The notes below the pieces were generated by a model. It was not told the origin of the DNA, made no database searches, and worked only from the letters and a program-made list of their open reading frames with translations. Position numbers and translations under genes: made by a program. From the NCBI GenBank assembly GCA_029706075.1, contig JAINUG010000026.1, forward strand, positions 7,024,674-7,088,673: a DNA stretch of 64,000 nucleotides, given 5' to 3'. Of this stretch, positions 56,501-64,000 are shown piece after piece (the stretch's first letter is position 1; each line of letters begins with the position of its first letter). Origin of the DNA: Aldrovandia affinis (taxonomy: Eukaryota; Chordata; Actinopteri; Notacanthiformes; Halosauridae).

Positions 56501-58570
56501 CTAGGCTTGCAGTTTAAAAATGGGGGGGGGGGAAGGGGGTGTCAATAAAACAACCATAATCCTGATCGATCGCTGCAAGGCTGTGCCATTGCATTCCTTT
56601 GCCGAGTGATGAATAATTACCTCGCCATCCTCTGTCCACGTTCCCGTCTGCTCCACGAGGCTGGCACTCATAACTGCAGCAGTTCTCCCCCAAATTACCA
56701 GATCCCCCCCAAAAGTCTCCACGCAACATGAGAAATATAGTTTTTAATGGAATATCGACGAACAAAGCAAATCATGGACACCCATGAAAGCCGGGTAAAA
56801 TACAGTTATTACAAACCTCGTTTGCCAAATGAATGGCTGATCAATAACAGATTAATTGCTTTCTCTGGGCGTAAATCCATAAAGCGTTCCAGGGTTTCTC
56901 CATGCTGAGATAACACGCTCAAAAGTCACAATGCTTTTGCAGAAAGAAAAAAAAAAGAAAAGAACATGGGATACCTCCATAACAATATCTCACCGTGACA
57001 ACCCGGGCATGAATAACCCGTAGAATAAGCTGGCCGCAAATAAAAAAAAATCAATTGCACTCTAAAATTGCCTGCACCCACTTAAAACCTTGCAAAAATA
57101 ATCTATTTACTTAAGAGGGCCTACACATACACATACACTTTCAACATCCGTGGTTTAAGTAGAATAAAAATAAAATATTCTGTTTTGTTAGTGAGGCACA
57201 GATGCAGCGTTCTATGAGAACCAGGTGTTGCAGGCATGATATAATGCACGCTTTATTACCCCGTTTGAACAAAAAGCATCGAGGCATCCTGGCTTGTTTT
57301 GGAATATCCTTTTATTTCATGTCACCTCTGATTTACTTTACTGTGGATTTTCCAATGTGGACCAGATACACTTATCAAAATAATATTGTGTGAAAACAAT
57401 CTTTAAGTTCACATTTCCAGCCTGAGGGGTTTTTTTTGGGGGGGGGGGAGGGATTAGAAGAACTGCAGTGCTGACCAAACAAATGAGTGCGCCTTGGGGT
57501 TCCCAGATTGAGAAACACAGAAACATTCATTTTTCCCTTAGTTCAGAACCGTGGCATGACCCAAAACTGCGCACGCAGCATGGGCAAACACTATCTATTA
57601 TCAGGGTTTGATGTCTATAAAAATGAGTGTCCCTGGTAAGCAAATTAAGGTAATCAGGGCATAAAAAGGCATACAGAATTTTTTTCTCTGGTATGATCAC
57701 ATAATAATGAAAATCGGATTGCATTAGTGGCGCCTTTCATCTTATCTCAGAATCTCAAAGTGCTTTCCAGTGAAGAAGGGAATCTCAGGCTCCCTGATGA
57801 CCAAATCACCCTCACCATAGAGGAGTGCAGTCGATTCTCGATCTCCTTATAGCGGTTCTTGTCCCTGGTCTCTTCTAAAGGTCAGGTCTCATTTGTCATG
57901 CAGTGGACACACCTGAGATACCGTGACTAGAGATTCGAGCTAAACCGAGTGCCGGCTGCCATCCACAGCTGGCGCTCCGGAATTCTAAACAGCCATGGCA
58001 GGGCTTCATTTTCATGCAATGACTTCGCCATAACCCCTGGTCACCTCCATAAAGTGTTTCACTGACCCTTCTGCCAAGCTCTAAAATGGAGGGCTTATCG
58101 CCACCAGTTAAAGGCAGGGGCTGAGCGGCGTAATGTCGAGCTTCTGCTTAGAAAAAACAAAAAGCCTTTCAGAAATGAAGTGCAGTTTCAGGGTGAACCC
58201 CAACAAATATCCAGAAAAAAAAAAAATGTAACCGTGGACCAGAAGCCCATTCTTTAATTCCTACATTCACTCCTTGTCCTATTGACTAAGGCTTTGTAAG
58301 GGATCTTGTTAAGGGAAAGCCACTCCCCACCCTCTTCACTTAGCCTTAGTGAAAAATTGAGAATTACCCTGCTCAATGTTTAACCTCGTTGTGATTGATA
58401 GCCTGAGAGCACTGCAGGTGTTGGAATGCTAAGGAGTAAAGGGTTTTAGACAGTTAATAAAGAGATTTCTCCCCTCCAATCCTTCATTCTTCTTAAAGGC
58501 TAATATGGTTTCCATTGGCATATTGTGCTGACTTCAGGAGTAGGGGGCAGAATTCTTGTTAATAAATAAA
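50534..58570. other. Long repeat-poor non-coding stretch
   Basis: About 8 kb without a recognisable transposase, reverse transcriptase, SINE or LTR, apart from a weak repeat remnant at 57,729-57,940. Simple tracts include a purine run (51,668-51,700), a poly-C run (53,079-53,092), and G runs at 56,522-56,532 and 57,437-57,450. Open frames of 60-150 codons (for example 52,497-52,943 and 54,966-55,319, minus strand) have no recognised motif and overlap alternatives in other frames. No RNA gene seen. The contrast with the TE-dense DNA on both sides may mean constraint (distal regulatory DNA or introns), which I infer only. Confidence 0.45.
57729..57940 (+). repeat. Weak copy of the GCGCCTTTCA interspersed repeat
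   Basis: GGCGCCTTTCATCTTATCTC followed by CAAAGTGCTTTCCAGTGAAG resembles the beginning of the repeat at 21,765-22,085. The remainder is too diverged to align by eye. Confidence 0.4.
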
Positions 58571-58576
58571 AATAAA

Positions 58577-58950
58577 GGGGGGCTGGCGGATAGCGTAGCG
58601 TTCTAACGCACCACGCTTCGGAGTGGTGTGCGCTGCCCGCCAGGGACTCGGATCGAAACCCGCGTCTCTACCAGACCGGCCCTGGTCGTCAGCCCAATCG
58701 GAGGCGGCATTTGGCTGTCCGCCTCCGGGGGAAGGGGGAGGGAGAGCCGGCACGAGTCCGTCGAGGAGAAGGTTAAGGCGTCCGTGGAAGAATTCTCGTC
58801 TCGGAAGAGGCGGGAACAATCGGCCAGGAATGTGTGTCTCGCTCCCGGAGGACGGGCGACGGACTCGTGGGGGTGGGGAATTGAAATAAATAGAGGGTTT
58901 AATTGGCAACCAAATTGGGAGAAAAACGGGGAAATATCCTAAATAAACGT
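58577..58950 (+). mobile_element. tRNA-headed SINE (same subfamily as 14,279)
   Basis: The head GGGGCTGGCGGATAGCGTAG, B-box-like GGATCGAAACC, GC-rich body and tail TTTAATTGGCAACCAAATTG match the copy at 14,279-14,643 closely, with a few substitutions. The A-rich end and the preceding AATAAAAATAAA do not give a clean target duplication. Frames on both strands in the body are the same by-products seen in the other copy and are not genes. Confidence 0.88.
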
Positions 58951-58965
58951 ATAAAAAAATTAAAA

Positions 58966-59905
58966 AAAGCTTTGCCAAAATAATTTTCTCCACCAAGGCC
59001 TTTGTGGTATTGTCGCCGTGTCCCACGCTTGTTCGGTGTGTTACTCATGCACCGTTGACATCACAGGGCCCGGCCTCCATTAATCTCCTTTGGACACATT
59101 TTTTTTTCTCTCTGCCAATACACCTCACGGAGAGAGGCTTCCTCGTAGTGGTTCCCCCATGCTTAACTCTGATGGATGCCCCCCTTAAGCATTGATCCAG
59201 ACTTTACTGGATCTGATCTCGTCATCATGTTTGAGTTTTAAGAGCAGCATGCTTGACGCTCTCCTTCGCGTAACGCCAAATAAAGTCAATATCATTTGGG
59301 TGGTTTTCTTTCTCTCCAAATGAATACTGCCACGGTCAATAATTCTAAATAATAGAATCCTGCAACGTGCAAGTAACTACACAAGGCACACTATTTAAGA
59401 AACAAGGACAAATGTATAACATTTTTCAAGCATGGGGTTCAGTCATAGTCAAGTTAATGACCAGGTTGCAATGTCTTTTTGATTAAAGTAAATAATTTAA
59501 GGTAATGAGCTAACCTGAGGTAGCACCCTTGAATTAGATCATAATATAAACAAAGCACCTTATAAGTTACAAGATGGGTAAGAGTTTACTTGAATTGTGC
59601 TTGATGAAGAATTCTTAATGCCTTTATCAGCTGGTCAAAATCCTTGTCATAAACATGCATAAAGCTTATGGACTGGTGTTTATCACACACTCTTTACAAA
59701 TGATGTTAGAATAGGTACTACACATCAAGTCAATGCTTTATAGCATTAATAGAAGTTCCATGAGTATCCATTTGTAAGCTATTGATAAGAGGTGACTAGT
59801 GTGTACTTTAGGATAGGCACTGAAAAGCAATTAACAGTAACAAATGGTTTCAATTCATGGTTTAATTTACAGTTTATATGATTAATGAAAGGGACCTTGT
59901 TACAC
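58966..59905. other. Non-coding stretch, nothing recognised
   Basis: AT-rich sequence without recognisable repeats or genes. Confidence 0.45.
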
Positions 59906-59909
59906 AGCA

Positions 59910-60311
59910 TGTGACACAACCCAGATTGGAACAGAATAGCAGGACACAGGGAATGGAGTTGACGGTCTGCGGACCAGATTTTTATTCTTTGTCCCACAGG
60001 GAGAGGGAGAGAACACGCACAATAAAAAATTAACAAAAATAATTGTTAACCCCTCACGGGTTCCAGCTAAAAGCAATAAATCAAAATAACAAACGAAATA
60101 AAAGGCACCTTTCGGTCAAATACTACACAACACTACACACAGACAATTGTGACTTTTCAGTTGCATTTTCCAGCCACCTACTAAGAGAGCAGAGCAGTTT
60201 AAGCACACAGGTACAATGAGATAATGCCGCACAGCTGTTATCTAGCTGCCCTGCCATTAGGCGTGGCTGTTAATCCTCCTGATTCCCCTGCCTAGATTGA
60301 CACCTTCCACA
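59910..60311 (-). mobile_element. LTR-like repeat, copy B
   Basis: It shares with copy C (62,867-63,343) the left end (GTGACACAACCC against GTCACACGCCAC), a GGTCTGCGGACC palindrome, the block CAGCCACCTACTAAGAGAGC, the block TTAGGCGTGGC and the right end GACACCTTCCACA. On the minus strand it would start TGTGGAAGGTGTC and end GTGTCACA, consistent with LTR ends. No target duplication is evident and no internal region follows, so it may be an old solo LTR. Confidence 0.6.
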
Positions 60312-61765
60312 GACCTCAACATAAAGTATTTCCATAGGAAATAGCAATGACATCACCAGATATGGTAGAACCTCGGAAATGAGGACACATCTGAAATGGA
60401 GGTCATTCAGCACTCATTCAGAATATTTGTATCTTTGAAATTATGTAAAAATGCACCCATTTAACCTTTTGGAGATGGATATTTTTTTGAATGCGACTAA
60501 AACTAACGTGAGATTCAGCTATTTAGTTATTTGTACAGCTCTTCAATGAGTTCTTTTGAGTTAGAAGTAATGTTAAGTAATAACCATGGTTTAAAGGTAT
60601 GGGTTTCAACCTCCTTTATGTTGTAGTGATGTTAGCTTGGGTCACATCAACGTACAAGTATTCAATATTTATTTAGTGGGAACGGCAGCCAGTAGAACCC
60701 AATTTGTGTAGAACAAAAGGCAGGGCAACAAACGTATCGATAATCAGAATCTTTATTAATACAATCACTAGGGAAATCTATTAATGAACTACAGTAGTTG
60801 TGATTATGGCACCATATAATTACTAAAGCACACAATGACAACTAACACCAAGCAGCAAACTCAAAAAAGACAAAAAGGGAAAAGAAGGTGGAAAGTCCAT
60901 GAAACCCCAGATCAGCTGGCTGGCAGAGTTGTTCCTGCAGTAATTCCAGCGGCAGAGACGACACACAAATTGTCCAAATCCGTTGGGCCATTTAGGCATG
61001 AGAAAAGTGAGAACCCTCACCTGAACACACGGAAATGGTCAGTCCAAAGGAATCCACACAAAGCTATGCCGAGACTCGAAGATCAGACGATTAGGCGAGA
61101 CTTCAGGAAGCGGCAACTTGCAGTCCAAAACCAAGTTGATAATTACAACAAATTCCTGGTACTTATCGATTTGCGTGCTGTTGTTGGCTAGGTAACCCTC
61201 CGTTCAGTGAAAAAAGTTCATTTATTTTGGGTTACGTTTTAAGCCCAAACTTTCCGCTACCCAACGTGAGTCAAGCTCCATCACTGGTTGGCTCCCCAGT
61301 ATCATGCCGATGATGGGTGTGTCCTGTGGTTGACGTGCCCTGCTTCCGAGTGGCTGAGCAGGTGAGGACTGTGTCCCATGACCGATGTCCCTCCTCCCGA
61401 TGTGGCCGACAATGATGTCCGCTGCGATGTTTCGGGCACAGTCAGTATTGTTCACTGCGGATTGACTATATGCTCGTTAAGGCACCTCTCCTTGCTCATC
61501 TCATGGCACGTCATTGTGGTAGGTGGCCTACTGCTTTGCTCCAAATTGTCTGTAGACCAGGATCTACAATGTCAAGCTGACAAATTGGTGTGGTAGAAAT
61601 AATAATCCCTCTCCCCTGCTGAACAATCCGAGAACACCCACAGTACCCATCCTCTAAAAAGTAATCAAATAATATGTTTAGAAATTGTTTTGTTTTCACA
61701 TCCCAACTAATTAGCAATATATTTCTGCTATAAAAGCTATCTGCTATAAAACACTTGAATATGTG
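60312..61765. other. Non-coding stretch, nothing recognised
   Basis: A 118-codon Lys/Arg/Gln-rich frame at 60,835-61,191 lacks a recognisable domain. No RNA gene or repeat recognised. Confidence 0.4.
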
Positions 61766-61769
61766 AGTT

Positions 61770-62848
61770 TCTAAAACAACATGAGAGATCTAACAGATTT
61801 TGAAAGAGATCAAATAGTGCCTGAATTATAGGTGCGTCAGTCACAGAAACTGCAAAATGATTTAATGTATCGAAAATCATGACACCCTGCGACAAATAAG
61901 GAAAAACTGCATCAGGAAAGAGCGACAGTGGTTGCAAATCAAAGGTCACTGACAGGGATAGAAGGACAGTTAACGGGATAGTTACTAAAAATCATAAATC
62001 AGATTACCACAGAACTGAATCTACCCCTCCATGACCCAGTCTCAACAAAAACTCTACATTGTGAGCTACACAAAACTGACATTTATGGTAGGGCTGCCAT
62101 TGGGAAATTGCTTGTAACCAAGGCCAATGTGCAACAACGCATGGCCTCATGTAATGAGCACAAAGCCTGGACTTTAATATATAATACTGTAATATATATT
62201 ATATATGGACTATAATATGGGCTGACGAGTCTTTTACTTACTTTAATCTTTTACTATTTTTCCTGCATCCAGATGGGTTTGGAGAAAATCAAAGGAAGTC
62301 TTCAACCCACATTGCCTGTTCCCAACTGTTAAACATGGTAGTGGATCTGTTATGGTATGGGCAGGCATCTTGTGGGAGTCATTGGGTCCGATTATTACAC
62401 TGCATGGTAGAATTACAGTTAAGGAATACAAAGCTATTGTAGGCGACCAGATTCAACCTATGATGCAAACATTCCTCAAGATGTTCCCATATTCCAAGAC
62501 GATAACGCCCCCATACACACTGCTAAATGGATTCAAGAGTGGTTTCATGAACACCAGGATGAAGTCAAATACCTTCCATGGCCTCCACAATCACCAGACA
62601 TCATTGAACCACCTGAAAAGTTTTGGAACGTAGTGTGGAATGGATTTCCACCGCCTTCATCTCTCATAGAACTGGAGAATTTCCTTTCTGAGGAAGGTCC
62701 CACTAGAAAGTGTATAATAACATTCCAAGAAGGATTGAAGCTGTTCTAGCAAATGCAAAGGACAGCCCAGTTCCTTATTAGTTCATTATATTCAATAATA
62801 TTCATATATTGTTTGGTGTTTCAATGATTTTGTCAACCCCCTGTATGT
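61770..62848 (+). pseudogene. Tc1-like element relic, plus strand
   Basis: Translation across frames follows a second Tc1 family. The start is MRDLTDFERDQIV (about 61,781). A DNA-binding region holds ELNLPLHDPVSTKTLHCELH and GRAAIGKLLVTK. A catalytic half near 62,225 onward has WADES (first Asp), GSVMVWAGILWESLGPIITL (about 62,340-62,400), a QDDNAPI-like block near 62,490 and a final PRRIEAVLANAKDSP (about 62,725-62,765). A TA-rich expansion (62,176-62,215) and many frame changes disrupt it. The right inverted repeat (CAATGATTTTGTCAACCCCC, ending near 62,844) is present; the left one was not found. Confidence 0.8.
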
Positions 62849-62866
62849 CTCACTCACACGTACACC

Positions 62867-63343
62867 TGTCACACGCCACGTGACAATCCCTGGACGGGAA
62901 TAGAGCAGTCTGGAAACAGGGAGTGGAGTTTGTCGGTCTACGGACCGGATTTTATTATTTCTTTAAAAGTTATCTGATCCCCGACACGGGCAGAAAACTA
63001 GACCGGGAGTTTTTCAAACAAATAAACAAAACTAAATCTGTCCGTCGCCCTCACGGGTTCGGGACACAAAAACAATAAACTTCAAAACACAACAAACTTG
63101 TCACAAAATAAACTGTTTTACTTTTACTTTCACTTTCTTTCTTTCTTTTTCAGTTGCTTTTTTCTCCTCGGTCTCCCACACCTTTGCCTTCCTTGTTCCA
63201 GCCACCTACTGAAGAGAGCAGAGCAGTTTTAAAGCACACCGATGTGATTAGTAAACACAAGACCGGTGTGTGCGTTGGCTGCTCTGCCAGTAGGCGTGGC
63301 CGCTAATCACCCTGATCAGCTGCCGAGACCGACACCTTCCACA
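62867..63343 (-). mobile_element. LTR-like repeat, copy C
   Basis: Plus-strand ends are TGTCACACGCCACGTGACAA and CCGACACCTTCCACA. It shares the GGTCTACGGACCGGAT palindrome with copy A (35,657) and the CAGCCACCTACTGAAGAGAG and TAGGCGTGGCC blocks with copy B. Minus-strand reading gives a TATA-like GCTTTAAAAC and an AATAAA near the end, fitting an LTR in minus orientation. The left copies A and C are nearly identical over their first 40 bases. No target duplication found. Confidence 0.65.
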
Positions 63344-63414
63344 CATACATATAAATACACGCATATATTTACCTGTAGATATCTAATATTGTCAGTAATA
63401 AAAAATTAATAATA

Positions 63415-63790
63415 GGGGTCTCCCATGTGGTGTAGCAGTAGAATGTCTGATGCTGCCCACTGTGACTGGGGTTCAATTCCACTGGCCACGCCAGTTTCGG
63501 CTCTGGCCGGGAGTGCCACTAGGGGGCGGCAATTGGCTGTTCGCCCCAGGGTGGGGGGAGGGAAGCTCTATACGAGCTCTCTGCGTATAGGAGTAGCCTT
63601 GTGCACATACCGGAGTTACCGTGACGGCTTAGCGGGTTCCGGCTCAGAAGAGGCGGCGCTCCGCTGCATGTCACTGCTACGGCAGTACGGCATCGAGCTC
63701 TCAATATGAGGGAGGGGGATAATTGACTTGAAAAAAGAGAGGGTATAATTGGCTACTAAATTGGGAGAAAATGGGGAAAAAATAATAATA
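63415..63790 (+). mobile_element. tRNA-headed SINE with a different head
   Basis: The head GTCTCCCATGTGGTGTAGCAG gives a good A-box and is followed by a B-box GGTTCAATTCC. The middle has a GGGGGCGGCAATTGGCTGTTC block and the 3' part ends with the same tail as the other SINEs (ATAATTGGCTACTAAATTGG) and an A/AAT-rich end. Head and middle differ from the 14,279/58,577 subfamily, so the tail is the shared module. Confidence 0.85.
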
Positions 63791-64000
63791 ATAAATAAAT
63801 CATTAATACAAATTATGTGCACTTCAAGGAATAGCATGAAGTCCAATTACACATGATGATTGTGATGTTATTGATAGTGATGATGACTGATCTGACCTTT
63901 GTTAGTAGACACAAAGACTTGGGAAAAGCAGTAAACATACAAAATAATGTGTGGTCTTAATTGAGAAATGTAGATTAATGTATTTGCTACAAGAGGGAAA

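Noticed and set aside
63415-63490. Possible tRNA gene
   Set aside because: A- and B-boxes are present but the sequence continues into a SINE body and tail; it is a SINE head, not a tRNA gene.
1-64000. CRISPR arrays, bacterial operons, rRNA genes
   Set aside because: No regularly spaced direct repeats, no ribosome-binding-site-led gene strings and no rRNA-like conserved blocks; the content is vertebrate.

Overview
The window looks like ray-finned fish (teleost) genomic DNA. It is AT-rich and intron-like and is dominated by nested transposable elements of typical fish families: hAT, Tc1/mariner, Ty3/Gypsy chromovirus, L2-clade and Tx1/L1-type LINEs, and tRNA-headed SINEs. A 3' LINE/SINE tail at 1431-1485 has the GGATA-loop hairpin and TGTAA repeats known from the eel element UnaL2, so an eel-like (elopomorph) source is possible, but that is only a hint. 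I recognise no intact host protein-coding gene; almost every recognisable reading frame belongs to a mobile element and almost all are broken. Layout: 1-7.6 kb is mostly unique non-coding DNA with a Tc1 relic (2.7-3.2 kb) and small repeats. From about 7.6 to 19.85 kb lies one large inverted-repeat structure. Its two arms of about 2-2.5 kb (before later insertions) are exact reverse complements over stretches up to 45 bp, and they flank a spacer of about 4.6 kb. Remains of a CCDC106-like gene read outward into both arms. The left arm was later hit by a hAT, a SINE and a second hAT-like element carrying a solo LTR; the right arm lacks these three and shows the empty sites. The spacer holds another hAT with a SINE inside it. 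From 22.1 to 28.3 kb is an old, heavily mutated Gypsy element, broken by a reverse-oriented solo LTR that itself contains a common fish repeat. It is followed by a decayed Tx1/L1-type LINE (28.4-29.5 kb). An L2-clade LINE 3' half (34.2-35.66 kb) keeps a 322-codon reverse-transcriptase frame, and an LTR-like repeat abuts it. From 37.1 to 48.9 kb is a hAT gene whose intron was invaded by a young chromovirus (sushi-like Ty3/Gypsy). The chromovirus is now arranged LTR-internal-LTR-internal-LTR (37,635-47,745) between a single GTAGC target duplication. Its primer-binding site is complementary to a stretch of its own LTR 30 bp below a TATA-like box, the hallmark of self-primed (Tf1/sushi-type) reverse transcription. 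From 48.98 to 50.5 kb is a near full-length Tc1/mariner element seated in an AT-dinucleotide tract. From 50.5 to 58.5 kb the DNA is repeat-poor and non-coding. The last 5 kb holds a SINE, two more copies of the LTR-like family, another Tc1 relic and a variant SINE. How the parts relate: autonomous LINE, gypsy, Tc1 and hAT relics supply the machinery types that mobilised the non-autonomous SINEs, solo LTRs and internally deleted hATs. Target duplications at several nested insertions allow a relative order of events to be read directly.
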